NCBI GenBank assembly: GCA_025357545.1
Contig: JANXPB010000066.1
Location: forward strand, 1-52,110
Direction: 5' to 3'
From: Holophagaceae bacterium
GTDB taxonomy: Bacteria; Acidobacteriota; Holophagae; Holophagales; Holophagaceae
DNA: 52,110 bases
The notes beneath the pieces were generated by a model. That model did not search any database. It had not been told where the DNA came from and saw only the letters and a program-made list of their open reading frames with translations. A program made the translations under genes and the position numbers. The first letter of the stretch is position 1; every line of letters starts with the position of its first letter. Positions 1-8,369 of this stretch are shown piece by piece.

Positions 1-3
1 AAA

Positions 4-27
4 CGGCCAGGGCATTCCCCCTGGCCG
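4..27. terminator. GC-rich hairpin, possible terminator
   Basis: A perfect 9-bp inverted repeat (CGGCCAGGG paired with CCCTGGCCG, six-base loop) sits at the very edge of the window. There is no clear T tract after either arm, so it may be a terminator for a gene outside the window or simply a structured intergenic element. Confidence 0.35.
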
Positions 28-142
28 CCACCGTCCGGTGCCTCACGGCGGCGCTCAGGTCGCTTCCCAGCGTTGCCCTATCCTCCGACGAGATGACGAT
101 CACGCTACCATCACTTCCTGCCCCTGATGGCCATCTGGCCCA

Positions 143-511
143 TCAGGATGTCCCCAACCACCCAACCCTAACTTTATGAGTGGTACAGAATCCGGGGGCA
201 GGCCAATCTTCCAACGCTTTCCTGTGACGGAGTGTCGGCAAGACGGAGAGCACTACCTGGACAGCACTGCGTGTTGTGTTGGCAACCTTCTTCGGTTGAA
301 TGAAGCGAATGCGAGACACATGCGACTCGAACATTGCGACCAATAGCAGTACGCCTGACGCCGCGTAACCGCTCTCGGTAATTGTTGACATGACTCGAGT
401 GGGTCTGGCTCGTTTCTTTTGAGCAAGGCGCTCAAATAGGTCAGCGATAGGTTGAAAATAGGCTGAACCCAGAACTGTGATGATTTTCTCGCGCTGTCGG
501 GTCATATGCAC
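143..511 (-). CDS. hypothetical protein, low-GC, possibly a truncated HEPN-like protein
   Basis: This 122-residue reading frame has clearly lower GC than its surroundings and no competing frame of quality. Residues 45-70 (an ESGYAASGVLLLVAMFESH stretch) look like the first amphipathic helix of HEPN-type nuclease or helper proteins, which normally continue for another 100 residues or more; here the tail after about residue 100 looks unrelated and the frame stops. I do not recognise a family with certainty. It may be a truncated, horizontally acquired gene, or a spurious frame in a degraded region. The neighbouring Mpo1-like gene lies on the same strand only about 10 bp upstream, but the base-composition difference argues against a shared operon history. 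Confidence 0.3.
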   Translation of the reverse strand: MHMTRQREKIITVLGSAYFQPIADLFERLAQKKRARPTRVMSTITESGYAASGVLLLVAMFESHVSRIRFIQPKKVANTTRSAVQVVLSVLPTLRHRKALEDWPAPGFCTTHKVRVGWLGTS

Positions 512-520
512 TTGCGCACC

Positions 521-979
521 CTAACTCTGTTTCGCAGTCCCCCCGCCAAGCAAACCATCCAGCAGGAATGCAGGGGCGACGAAAAGGGAGACGAGGTTGG
601 ACATGAGGCTGGGGCGGTTCTTTTCCCAGAGGCCGTGGCCGAAGAACTGGGCGATCCAGGTGGTGGCGAAGATGGCCACGTGGGCCAGGGGGGGCAGGTA
701 GCGGGCGGCGATGACCATGGCGGCGGCGAAGGGCAGGGCCAGCAGGGCCAGGCGCAGGTCGTGGCGGGCGAAGAAGGCCAGCAGCAGCAGCAGCCCCAGG
801 TCTCCCAGGCCAACCCCGTGGTTCAGCAGCGTCAGGTGCAGCGGAATCCAGTTCAGCAGTCCCAAACTCGAGAACACGATGAGCGGAATGCACACCACGT
901 GGATGGCGTGGTTCACGGGGTTGCGGTGGTCCCCGGCGTAGCTGGCGATCCACGAGTCAAGCCGCGCCGTCCGCTGCAT
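521..979 (-). CDS. Mpo1-like (DUF962) integral membrane protein
   Basis: The 152-residue product matches the Mpo1/YGL010w-like family (DUF962), whose yeast member is an Fe(II)-dependent dioxygenase in alpha-oxidation of 2-hydroxy fatty acids; the bacterial role is unproven. Visible hallmarks are the N-terminal histidine-rich segment near residues 17-32 (DHRNP, then NHAIHVVCIP) and the C-terminal FFGHGLWEKNRP motif near residue 112, both of which probably supply metal ligands. Between them are three to four hydrophobic segments, so it is membrane embedded. The frame could extend upstream to 1027, but the ATG at 979 is preceded by a good GGGAGG ribosome site five bases away and starts the conserved domain, so I use it. 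It is divergent from the radical SAM gene. Confidence 0.8.
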   Translation of the reverse strand: MQRTARLDSWIASYAGDHRNPVNHAIHVVCIPLIVFSSLGLLNWIPLHLTLLNHGVGLGDLGLLLLLAFFARHDLRLALLALPFAAAMVIAARYLPPLAHVAIFATTWIAQFFGHGLWEKNRPSLMSNLVSLFVAPAFLLDGLLGGGTAKQS

Positions 980-1172
980 CGCCCCTCCCGGTCTGCCAAG
1001 AGCGTGAACCCGTGGGCGGCGCGGCACAAGCGCCCAAACTAGATCCTTCGGAGAAATTGGTCAAAATCCGTTGCCGTCAGCCCGCAGTCCTCAGCCCAGC
1101 CCACCGCCCCTTGTGACCATGGGCTTTGGGGCGGAGCGTAAAATGGGAGCAGCCTCCAGAAAGGATGGGTGC

Positions 1173-2927
1173 TTGGCCACCAAGGCGCTGCTGATCTACC
1201 CGGAAATGCCGCCGACTTACTGGAGCATGCGCTACGCCCTGCCGTTCCTGGGCTGCCAGGCGGCCCTGCCGCCCCTGGGCCTGCTCACGGTGGCCGCCCT
1301 GCTGCCCGCGGACTGGGAGCTGAAGCTCATCGACCTGAACGTGGAGGCGGTGTCCCCGGCCGAGATCGCCGCGGCGGACCTGGTGCTCATCTCCGCCATG
1401 CTGGTGCAGCGGGAGTCCTTCGAAAGGGTGGTGGCCATGTGCCGCACGTCGGGCACCCCCCTGGTGGCGGGCGGCCCCTATCCCACCAGCTGCCACGAAC
1501 AGATCGAAGGCGTGGACCACTTCGTGCTGGGCGAGGCGGAAGTGAACCTGCCGCCCTTCCTGGAGGACTACCGGCGGGGCCAGGCGAAGCGCTGCTATCG
1601 GGATCCCTCCCGTCCCGACATCACCCGCACGCCACCGCCCCGCTTTGACCTGGTGGATCGCACCCGCTACGCCGGCGCGGCCCTGCAGTACTCCCGCGGC
1701 TGCCCCCACCACTGCGAATTCTGCGACATCGTCGAGCTGTTCGGCCACACCCCCCGTACCAAGGCGCCTGAGCAGATTCTTGACGAGATGGAGCTGCTCT
1801 ATAGGGGCGGCTGGCGCGGCTCGCTGTTCGTGGTGGACGACAACTTCATCGGCAACCGCCGGCAGGTGCGCAAGCTGCTGCCGGAAGTGGCCCGCTGGCA
1901 GGCGGAACGGGGCTTCCCCTTCACCCTCTACACCGAAGCCAGCCTGGACCTCGCAGCGGACGAAGCCCTAATGGATGCCCTGGTGGCAGCGGGCTTCAAC
2001 ATGGTCTTCGTGGGCATCGAGACCCCCGACCAGGCCACCCTCGAGGCCGTGGGCAAGCGCCAGAACACCCGCATGGACCTGCTGGACAGCGTGCGCGCCA
2101 TCCAGGCCAAGGGCCTGGAAGTGGCCGCCGGGTTCATCGTGGGTTTCGACGGGGACCGGGCCGACATCTTCGACCGCCAGATCCGCTTCATCAACGAGGC
2201 CGCCATCCCCACCGCCATGGTGGGGCTCCTGACAGCGCTGCCCGGCACGCGGCTCCACACGCGCTTGGCTGCGGAAGGGCGCCTGCTGTCGGCCTCCGCG
2301 GGGGGCAACAACACCCACGACCTGGACCTGAACTTCACGCCGCGCATGGACGCGGGCCAGCTGCGCACCGGGTACAAAAGGGTGCTCGCAGAGGTGTACC
2401 GCCCCCGCCGCTACTTCGCCCGCTGCCTGGGGCTGATCCTGCGGATGAAGCCCCACCAGGCCTCGGTGCGCCGCATCCGGCTCATCGAACTGCGGGCCTT
2501 TTTCTATTCCCTGTTCCGGCAGACCTTTTCCCGCTACTCCCTGGTCTATTGGAGCTACCTGCTGCGGGCCCTGAGCCGGCGCCCCTTCATGGCCGCGGAG
2601 ATCGTGACCATGGCCGTGAAGGGCCACCACTTCTTCACCATCACCCAGAACCTGCTGGCCCTGGAGCAGTTCAAGGAGCGCCTCGGCCGTTCCCGGCAGG
2701 ACCTGGAAGCGCGGCTGCGCCAGGCCCTCGCGGGCAATGCCCAGAGCCTGGCGGCCTGGCAGCGCTGCCGGGAGCGGTTGGTGGCGAAGGCGCGGCTGCG
2801 CAGCACCCGCTTCAACCCGGATTTCAAGGTCGGCGCCACCCGGGCCTTTGAGGAGTTCCGGGCGCTGGTGGAGGGCCTGTCCCATGGATTGGCATTTAAA
2901 AAATTAGAAACCACGGATGAACACTGA
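1173..2927 (+). CDS. B12-binding domain radical SAM protein (DUF4070 type)
   Basis: The product (584 residues from this start) has an N-terminal cobalamin-binding Rossmann domain (about residues 1-140), then a radical SAM core with the cluster motif CPHHCEFC at residues 177-184, and a C-terminal DUF4070-like extension with PRRYFARC. Such proteins use SAM and often methylcobalamin; the architecture is shared with hopanoid methylases such as HpnP and many uncharacterised methylases or oxidoreductases, so the substrate cannot be told. In-frame starts exist at 1071, 1119 and 1143, but TTG at 1173 has an AGAAAGGA ribosome site seven bases upstream and begins the conserved ATKALLIYPE segment. The stop codon lies inside the left arm of a palindromic repeat, so the last ten or so residues are probably repeat-derived. 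The gene stands alone, followed by a convergent secreted-protein gene. Confidence 0.85.
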   Translation: MATKALLIYPEMPPTYWSMRYALPFLGCQAALPPLGLLTVAALLPADWELKLIDLNVEAVSPAEIAAADLVLISAMLVQRESFERVVAMCRTSGTPLVAGGPYPTSCHEQIEGVDHFVLGEAEVNLPPFLEDYRRGQAKRCYRDPSRPDITRTPPPRFDLVDRTRYAGAALQYSRGCPHHCEFCDIVELFGHTPRTKAPEQILDEMELLYRGGWRGSLFVVDDNFIGNRRQVRKLLPEVARWQAERGFPFTLYTEASLDLAADEALMDALVAAGFNMVFVGIETPDQATLEAVGKRQNTRMDLLDSVRAIQAKGLEVAAGFIVGFDGDRADIFDRQIRFINEAAIPTAMVGLLTALPGTRLHTRLAAEGRLLSASAGGNNTHDLDLNFTPRMDAGQLRTGYKRVLAEVYRPRRYFARCLGLILRMKPHQASVRRIRLIELRAFFYSLFRQTFSRYSLVYWSYLLRALSRRPFMAAEIVTMAVKGHHFFTITQNLLALEQFKERLGRSRQDLEARLRQALAGNAQSLAAWQRCRERLVAKARLRSTRFNPDFKVGATRAFEEFRALVEGLSHGLAFKKLETTDEH

Positions 2928-3086
2928 TTCACGCAAATGAAAGCGATTCAGCCCTACTACTCCTTCAGCCAGGTACCTGGCATCTGCCATGTTCGGGCAT
3001 CGGCCCGCAGGCGATCTGTAGCTAACGAAGCGATCTTGAGCTAAAAAATTTGGTTATTCATTTGTATGAATCAACGTTAATCCGGG
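2907..3086. repeat. palindromic intergenic element A (MITE-like)
   Basis: Left arm 2911-2943 and right arm 3052-3086 are imperfect inverted repeats (about 25 of 32 positions pair; the best core is TGATTCACGCAAATGA at 2925-2940 against TCATTTGTATGAATCA at 3058-3073). The left arm resembles the arm of a second element near 16617. The element is lower in GC than flanking genes and contains the stop codon of the upstream radical SAM gene. No transposase is encoded; it looks like a non-autonomous or degraded repeat. Confidence 0.6.
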
Positions 3087-3095
3087 ACTGCGCGC

Positions 3096-3773
3096 TTAGA
3101 TTTCGGTGATCTGGCAGCCGTACCAGGACCAGTACCCCCGGCTGGGGATGCTGCCCCGGATGGCGATGTAGGATTCCTGGGGCTTGCTGGTGCCGGGAAA
3201 GACGATCAGCAGGCGGTTGGAATTGGGCATGATCTGCTGGAAGGCCGTGCTGTTGTCCACATGGACGTAAATGAAATAGGTGCCGCTGCTGCCGTACATG
3301 CCCGCGTCGATGAGGTACTTCTTGTTGGGCTGGGGCTTGAACACGAGAAAGATGTCCGGGTCGTTGCCGGTGCCGTTGTACATGGTGGTGGAGTTGCCGA
3401 GGGAGGCCACCCCGGTGCCGTAGAAGTCCGAATACACGTACATGGGGCTGTGGTAATAGGTGGCGGCATAGACGCCATTCACAGTCTGGACGTGGTTCTG
3501 CACCGTGAGATTGATGGTCGTGGCCGGGGCGCCACCGCCGCCCGAGTAGAGGCTCAGCGCCTTGAGGGCCGTGACCTTTTCCGCCCAGGGCAGGAATCCT
3601 GGACCTGCCTGCAGCCCCAGGGGCTTTTGCGCCAGCTGCACCGCCGGCACGCTCTTGCTGGCGGCCAGGTGGACGATGGGATGGGCCGGGGCCGTGACCC
3701 TTTGCAGGCCCCCGGGGCCTTGGAGGGCGGCGAGAACCGCCATGGGAAGCAGGGCGAACAGGGCACGGGACAT
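3096..3773 (-). CDS. secreted protein of unknown function
   Basis: The 225-residue product begins with a short signal peptide (MSRALFALLPMAVLAALQG) and continues as a soluble, Gly/Ser/Tyr/Asn-rich chain. The second half (about residues 75-225) is rich in beta-strand-forming aromatic stretches such as YYHSPMYVYSDFYG and WSWYGCQITEI, and resembles bacterial secreted beta-sandwich domains that bind at the cell surface, but no catalytic motif is visible. I do not recognise a family. It is convergent with the radical SAM gene across repeat element A and divergent from the large secreted protein at 4000, sharing a 226-bp intergenic region with it. Confidence 0.7.
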   Translation of the reverse strand: MSRALFALLPMAVLAALQGPGGLQRVTAPAHPIVHLAASKSVPAVQLAQKPLGLQAGPGFLPWAEKVTALKALSLYSGGGGAPATTINLTVQNHVQTVNGVYAATYYHSPMYVYSDFYGTGVASLGNSTTMYNGTGNDPDIFLVFKPQPNKKYLIDAGMYGSSGTYFIYVHVDNSTAFQQIMPNSNRLLIVFPGTSKPQESYIAIRGSIPSRGYWSWYGCQITEI

Positions 3774-3920
3774 GGGTCCTCCTGAGAACCGGGTGTTGCT
3801 GGCAGATGGTGGGGGCTGCCCGAGACTATCGGCCGGGCCTTTGGGCGTGTCCAGCCCTTTCTACCCGAGCCTTCGGCGGGTGGAACACGCCCCGTGCCGC
3901 CACACCGGAGCGTCTTTCGT

Positions 3921-3945
3921 GGGAATGAGGATTATTCTCCTTCCC
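3921..3945. promoter_or_regulatory. hairpin upstream of the 4000 gene
   Basis: GGGAATGAG at 3921-3929 pairs with CTCCTTCCC at 3937-3945 (8 of 9 positions) across a seven-base AT-rich loop, about 55 bases before the start codon at 4000. It could be part of the leader RNA or an operator for the divergent pair; no T tract follows. Function is inferred only from position. Confidence 0.3.
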
Positions 3946-3999
3946 GGGTGAACCTTCAGGACAAAACGAGGTCTATTTCTGCACCGATAGGGAGTAGCT

Positions 4000-5985
4000 A
4001 TGTGGAAACGAACACGCTGGGTGCCTTCCATCTTCACGATGCTGATCGCAGCCATGGCGCTGGCCACGGCCGGCCGCGCCTACGCCCAAGTGGAGCGGCC
4101 CCGCCGTGGCGCGCCGAGGCCATCCCAGGTTCAGGAGGACAACTGGCCCAAGACGGTCCGCATGGGAGGTGGCACCACCATCACCCTGGATATCCCCCAA
4201 GCCGAAAGCCTGAACGGCACGAAGCTCAGCGCCAGGGGCACGCTCCGGGTCCAGCGCGAAGGACAGGCCGAAACTTCCACCGGCAAAGCGTGGTACGAGG
4301 CCGAGGTGCAGGTCGACCGCGAGGGGCGGAACGTCTGGCTCACCTCGGTCGTGGTTGCCAAGGTCGAGCTCGCCCCGACGGCGCCCGGACTGCAGCAGCG
4401 GCTGGCCAAGCGCCTCGGCTTGGCCTTGACGCGGATGCACGCGAAGCTGCCGCTCGATGAAGTCCTGGCCGCCGCCAAGATGGCCAGCCAGCGCGGCGCC
4501 GCACCGGCGGCCTTGAACACCGACCCGCCCAAGATCCTCTTCGAGACCCAACCGGCGATCCTCATCACCTTCGACGGCGAACCGCGCTTCCGCGCGGTGG
4601 AGGGCTCCCGCCTGGAGCGGGCGCTCAATACGCCGTTCCTCGTGCTGCGCGATCCGGGCCCCAACGCCTACTACCTGAACGGCGGCACCATGTGGTTCCG
4701 CGCCGCGGACCCGAAGGGGCCCTGGACAAAGACCGACGACGCGCCCGCGGAAGCGGCGCGGATCGCCCGCGCAGACCTCCAGGAGGCCGGCGTGGCGGAC
4801 AGCGAAGTGGAGGAGGCAAAACAGACCGCGGAGAAACGCGTCCCGAAAATCCTGGTGGCCATTGAACCGGTGGAACTGATTGTTTCCGATGGCCCGCCCC
4901 ATTGGAGCCCTGTGGTGGCGGGCGAGGTGGATGCCATCTCCAACTCCGAAAGCAACGTCTTCCGCACGCCTTCCGACCAGGTGTACTGGGTGGTGCTGTC
5001 CGGCCGGTGGTTCAAGAGCGATTCGTATTCTGGGCCCTGGACCTTTGTCCGCCCCGACGGGCTCCCCACGAGCTTTCGCAGGATCCCCAGCGATTCCCCC
5101 AAGGCGGAGGTCCTTGCGTTCATCCCTGGAACCGATGCGGCCCAAGCGGCCTTGGCCGACGCCTCCAAACCTCGGACCACGGCGGTCCGCCGCAGCGACG
5201 CGCACGTGTCGGTCACCTACGATGGCGAGCCCCGCTTCGAGGCGGTCCCCGGCACCCGCGTGGAATACGCGTTGAATACTCCCGAGCAGGTGCTCAGGAT
5301 CCGCGGGCGTTCCTACGTCTGCGATAAGGGCGTCTGGTTCACGGCCCCGGAGCCTACGGGCCCCTGGCAGATCGCGGACTCGATTCCGGAAGACGAAATC
5401 CAGGCCATCCCGCCCGAGAGCCCGGTCTACAACACGCGCTTCGCCTATGTGTACGACGCCACACCCGACGTGGTCTACGAGGCCTATACCCCCGCCTATG
5501 TGGGCTCCTACCCCTATTACGGCACGGTCGTGTTCGGCACGGGCTGGCGCTACCGATCCTGGGGCGGCGCCTTCTACTACCCGAGGCCTTGGACCTGGGG
5601 ATTCCACGCCCGGTACTCCCCGTGGGCCGGATGGGGCTTCGGCTTCGGCTGGGGACCCGCCTGGGGCGGATTCCGCTACGGTTTCGGGTTCGGTTGGGGC
5701 GCGCGCTGGTGCGGTCCCGGGGCTTTCTTCCGGCCCGCCTTCCGCAATGTGAACATCACCCGCAACGTCAACATCACCCGCAATGTCACCGTGAACCGCA
5801 ATCTGTACAACTCCCGCAGCACCCAGGCGCGATCGGCGTCCACCCAAACCGCCGCCGCACGAAATTCAAATCCGGGGCGGCCATCGACGGCCCGATCGGC
5901 GGGAACCCCCCACGGAAAGGGTGGGGGAACCCGGAGTGGCAGGGCCCACCACGAAGGCGGCCGGGGCGGCGGGAAGCAGCACTGA
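4000..5985 (+). CDS. large secreted protein with internal repeats (annotated in relatives as carbohydrate-binding family V/XII)
   Basis: The 661-residue protein has a signal peptide (residues 1-30, cleavage probably after AYA). It then carries three copies of a roughly 70-residue module: near 175-255, 285-355 and 405-460, each with an ITFDGEPRF- or IVSDGPPHW-like strand, an N-T or N-V-F turn, a Y-Y or Y-W-V strand and a closing GPW. This is the pattern of a widespread family of large exported proteins often labelled carbohydrate-binding family V/XII; their function is unknown. Residues 500-575 are extremely rich in Gly, Tyr, Trp and Phe, followed by tandem RNVNIT repeats near 580 and a basic Gly/Arg/His tail, suggesting a disordered or surface-attached end. 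The ATG is preceded by an AGGGAG ribosome site. It appears monocistronic. Confidence 0.75.
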   Translation: MWKRTRWVPSIFTMLIAAMALATAGRAYAQVERPRRGAPRPSQVQEDNWPKTVRMGGGTTITLDIPQAESLNGTKLSARGTLRVQREGQAETSTGKAWYEAEVQVDREGRNVWLTSVVVAKVELAPTAPGLQQRLAKRLGLALTRMHAKLPLDEVLAAAKMASQRGAAPAALNTDPPKILFETQPAILITFDGEPRFRAVEGSRLERALNTPFLVLRDPGPNAYYLNGGTMWFRAADPKGPWTKTDDAPAEAARIARADLQEAGVADSEVEEAKQTAEKRVPKILVAIEPVELIVSDGPPHWSPVVAGEVDAISNSESNVFRTPSDQVYWVVLSGRWFKSDSYSGPWTFVRPDGLPTSFRRIPSDSPKAEVLAFIPGTDAAQAALADASKPRTTAVRRSDAHVSVTYDGEPRFEAVPGTRVEYALNTPEQVLRIRGRSYVCDKGVWFTAPEPTGPWQIADSIPEDEIQAIPPESPVYNTRFAYVYDATPDVVYEAYTPAYVGSYPYYGTVVFGTGWRYRSWGGAFYYPRPWTWGFHARYSPWAGWGFGFGWGPAWGGFRYGFGFGWGARWCGPGAFFRPAFRNVNITRNVNITRNVTVNRNLYNSRSTQARSASTQTAAARNSNPGRPSTARSAGTPHGKGGGTRSGRAHHEGGRGGGKQH

Positions 5986-6052
5986 GCGGGTTCCGCGCGG
6001 ACCTTTTCCATCCGTGCCCACTCGTCGTGGAAATCGCTTGCCTCAGCGCATG

Positions 6053-6110
6053 CGGATTCGCATTCGAACGACAACGATTGACCACCAAGACTCGGGACAC
6101 GCCGACAATC
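6053..6110. repeat. degraded copy of one MITE end
   Basis: The block starting GGATTCGCATTCGAAC and continuing into GACCACCAAGAC and a CGCCGACAATCGGCG palindrome matches the left half of the MITE at 30169-30417 (GATTCGCATTC, then ACCACCA, then a CGGC..GCCG palindrome). It lies between the convergent genes ending at 5985 and 6164. Only one arm is clear, so I call it a relic. Confidence 0.45.
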
Positions 6111-6163
6111 GGCGGGTTTGCCTTCTTGAATGGAGCTAGCCACCCAAGCTCAATACCTCAGGC

Positions 6164-6598
6164 TCAGCGCAACTCCACGAACATCAGCGGCGGCAGCTCG
6201 GCGGCCTCTAGCTTCCATAGGTCGCGGCCAAGCTGGAACGACGCGGGCAACACCAGGCCCGGCGTGTAGGACCAATAGGTGGCCTCGTCGGCCTGGAGCA
6301 GTTTCGAACCGCGGTGCTTCCCCACTTTCCAGGCGGCCGGGGCCGAGGCCTTCAGCGGGTTGGCGTTGGGGGCGATCATTTTTTCCGGGCCGCTGTGGGT
6401 GAGGAAGAATTCCCGCACCACCCCTGATTCACCCTCCTCCGGGCGCAGCGCCAGGAAGGCCGGATGGTTGCCGTCGATGACCCGCAGGACCACGCGCTTG
6501 GCGCCGGAACTATAGCTCAAGGAGCCGCGGGAGGCCTGGGCCGAAAGTGCCAGACCGGCCAGGGCCGCGAGGAGCAATCCCCTTGAACGGCGCCTCAA
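6164..6598 (-). CDS. small exported protein of unknown function
   Basis: The 144-residue product has an Arg-rich start and a hydrophobic signal segment (RRRSRGLLLAALAGLALSAQA), followed by a compact soluble domain ending in PPLMFVELR. No family is recognised. The start is a TTG overlapping the stop of the upstream small gene as TTGA, which implies translational coupling in the lpd operon (lpd, 77-residue gene, this gene). It might be a periplasmic protein accidentally co-transcribed with a cytoplasmic enzyme, since nothing in it suggests a lipoyl or redox role. Confidence 0.65.
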   Translation of the reverse strand: MRRRSRGLLLAALAGLALSAQASRGSLSYSSGAKRVVLRVIDGNHPAFLALRPEEGESGVVREFFLTHSGPEKMIAPNANPLKASAPAAWKVGKHRGSKLLQADEATYWSYTPGLVLPASFQLGRDLWKLEAAELPPLMFVELR

Positions 6599-6828
6599 CC
6601 CTCGTGGCTCACGGCGTGTTCCCAGTCCACCTTGAGGTGCTGCTGCACGAAGTATTCCTCCACCTCGGCCATGTGCTTCAGGGGCCCATGGAAGAGCTTG
6701 GTGTTGCTCATTTCAGGGTCCAGGGCCTTGACCACCAGCAGGCCCATGCCCGGCGTGTCATGCACCATCACGAACCAGTTCTTGTAGTCGCCTTCGACGA
6801 CGCGCCCCAGTTTTCCGATCGGAATCAC
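6595..6828 (-). CDS. small conserved-looking cytoplasmic protein, function unknown
   Basis: The product is 77 residues from GTG at 6828, which has an AGGAG site five bases upstream; an earlier GTG at 6852 that overlaps the lpd stop (GTGA) would add eight residues. The chain has a beta-strand start (VIPIGKLGRVVEGDYKNW), a GMGLLVV strand and an amphipathic C-terminal helix with His and Glu (HMAEVEEYFVQQH). I do not recognise it. Its tight placement after lpd, and before the exported protein with a 4-base overlap, suggests one transcript; a role alongside lipoamide chemistry is possible but only inferred. Confidence 0.6.
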   Translation of the reverse strand: MIPIGKLGRVVEGDYKNWFVMVHDTPGMGLLVVKALDPEMSNTKLFHGPLKHMAEVEEYFVQQHLKVDWEHAVSHEG

Positions 6829-6848
6829 TCGTGCTCCTGCCTGTTCAA

Positions 6849-8255
6849 TCACATGTTCAATGCGCGGCCGAGGACGGCGCGGGCGGCTTCGGGGAAGACT
6901 TCGTTCAGGGTAGGGTGCGGGTACATGGTGTGGATGAGCTCCTCCACCGTGTATTCGCCCCCCAGGAGCGCCACGCTGGAGGCCACCAGCTCCGTGGCCT
7001 TGGGGCCGATGATGTGGATGCCCAGGAGCTCGCCGTATTTTTTATCCGCCACAATCTTGATGAAGCCGTGGGGCTCGCCGATGATGTTGGCCTTGGCGAT
7101 GGGCATGAAGGGAAACTGGCCCACCTGCACGTCGTAGCCCTTCTCCCGGGCCTTGCGCTCGGTCAGGCCGATGCTGCCGATTTCGGGATCGCAGTAGGTG
7201 CAGCCGGGCACCCGGTCGTAGTTCACCGGGTGGGGGCGCGCGTCGTGGCCCAGGGCTTGGGCGGCATGTTCGGCGGCGACGATGCCCTCGTCGGAGGCCA
7301 CGTGGGCCAGCCATGGGGTTTTCACGATGTCGCCGATGGCGTACAGGCCGTCTTCCTGGGACTGCATGAATTCATTGATCTCCACGTAGCCCCGGTCCAG
7401 GGTGGCCTTGGTGTTCTCCAGGCCCACATTCGTGGTGACCGGCGCGCGGCCCACGGCGATGAGCACATGGCTGGCCTCCACCTCGCCGGCCTTGTCGCCC
7501 TCCAGGTGGCAGACCACCTTATCTGCGAAGCGTTCGATCGAGGCGATCTTGGTCTTCACCCGCACGTCAATCTTGTAGCTCTTGGTGAAGATTTTGGCCA
7601 GCTCCACGCCGATGTCGGTGTCCTCGATGGGCACCAGCTGGTCCACCAATTCCACCAGCGTCACTTTGCTGCCCAGCCGCGCGAAGGTGGAAGCGAACTC
7701 CACGCCGATGGCGCCGCCGCCCAACACCACCAGGTGGCTCGGCAGTTCGGTGAGGTCCAGGATGTGGTCGCTGTTCAGCACCCGCTGGCCATCGGTTTCC
7801 AGGCCCGGCAATTCCCGGGGCACCGAGCCCGTGGCCAGGATGATTTTCTTGGCGGTGTGGACTTCCTGCTCCACCACCACGCGGCCGCCGCCCAGCAGCT
7901 TGCCCACGCCCTTCAGCACCGTGACCTTGTTCTTCTTCATCAGGTATTCGACGCCCTTGCCGTTCTTCAGGACTATGCGGTTCTTGCGGGTGACGATGGC
8001 CGCGAGGTCGGCCCGCATCTTCGATACATCCACGTCGGCGATGCCGAATTCTTTCAGGCTCTCCATCTGCTCGAAGCGGTGGGCGGTCTCGAGCCAGGTC
8101 TTGGCGGGAATGCAGCCGCGCCGCAGGCAGGTGCCGCCGAGGCCCGCGGGGTCCTTTTCCACCAGGGCCGTGGTCAGGCCCAGCTGTGCGCCCCGCACCG
8201 CGGCGATGTAGCCCCCGGGGCCACTTCCAATCACGATCAGATCAAAGGCAGCCAT
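6849..8255 (-). CDS. lpdA: dihydrolipoyl dehydrogenase
   Basis: This 468-residue flavoenzyme reoxidises dihydrolipoamide of 2-oxoacid dehydrogenase complexes or the glycine cleavage system with NAD. Visible are the FAD-binding GSGPGG near residue 10, the redox-active pair C43-x4-C48 in GGTCLRRGCIPAK, the NAD-binding GGGAIGVEFA near 175, the second FAD motif YAIGDIV near 320 and the C-terminal catalytic HPHPTLNEVF. The ATG at 8255 is chosen over a longer frame (to 8333) because it begins the AFDLIVIGSG fold and has a GGAG site upstream. No E1 or E2 genes are in the window, so its complex is unknown. It heads a three-gene minus-strand operon and is divergent from the lipin-like gene. Confidence 0.95.
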   Translation of the reverse strand: MAAFDLIVIGSGPGGYIAAVRGAQLGLTTALVEKDPAGLGGTCLRRGCIPAKTWLETAHRFEQMESLKEFGIADVDVSKMRADLAAIVTRKNRIVLKNGKGVEYLMKKNKVTVLKGVGKLLGGGRVVVEQEVHTAKKIILATGSVPRELPGLETDGQRVLNSDHILDLTELPSHLVVLGGGAIGVEFASTFARLGSKVTLVELVDQLVPIEDTDIGVELAKIFTKSYKIDVRVKTKIASIERFADKVVCHLEGDKAGEVEASHVLIAVGRAPVTTNVGLENTKATLDRGYVEINEFMQSQEDGLYAIGDIVKTPWLAHVASDEGIVAAEHAAQALGHDARPHPVNYDRVPGCTYCDPEIGSIGLTERKAREKGYDVQVGQFPFMPIAKANIIGEPHGFIKIVADKKYGELLGIHIIGPKATELVASSVALLGGEYTVEELIHTMYPHPTLNEVFPEAARAVLGRALNM

Positions 8256-8369
8256 GCACGCTCCAGAGCCCAAAACAGCAGTATCCCACGGGCTGCTGGA
8301 GAGCCCAATGGTTGGGATGCTAGGGTGGGCCAATGAGAATGATTTAATGGGAGAATTGGTGGAACGCCT

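Noticed and set aside
5746-5806. CRISPR-like short tandem repeat
   Set aside because: The repeats are in frame, imperfect, about 18 bp with no spacers, and code for RNVNIT units.
3973-5847. Long minus-strand frame (about 620 codons) opposite the large secreted protein
   Set aside because: It is an antisense shadow from high GC third-position bias; the plus-strand protein has a signal peptide, ribosome site and recognisable repeats.
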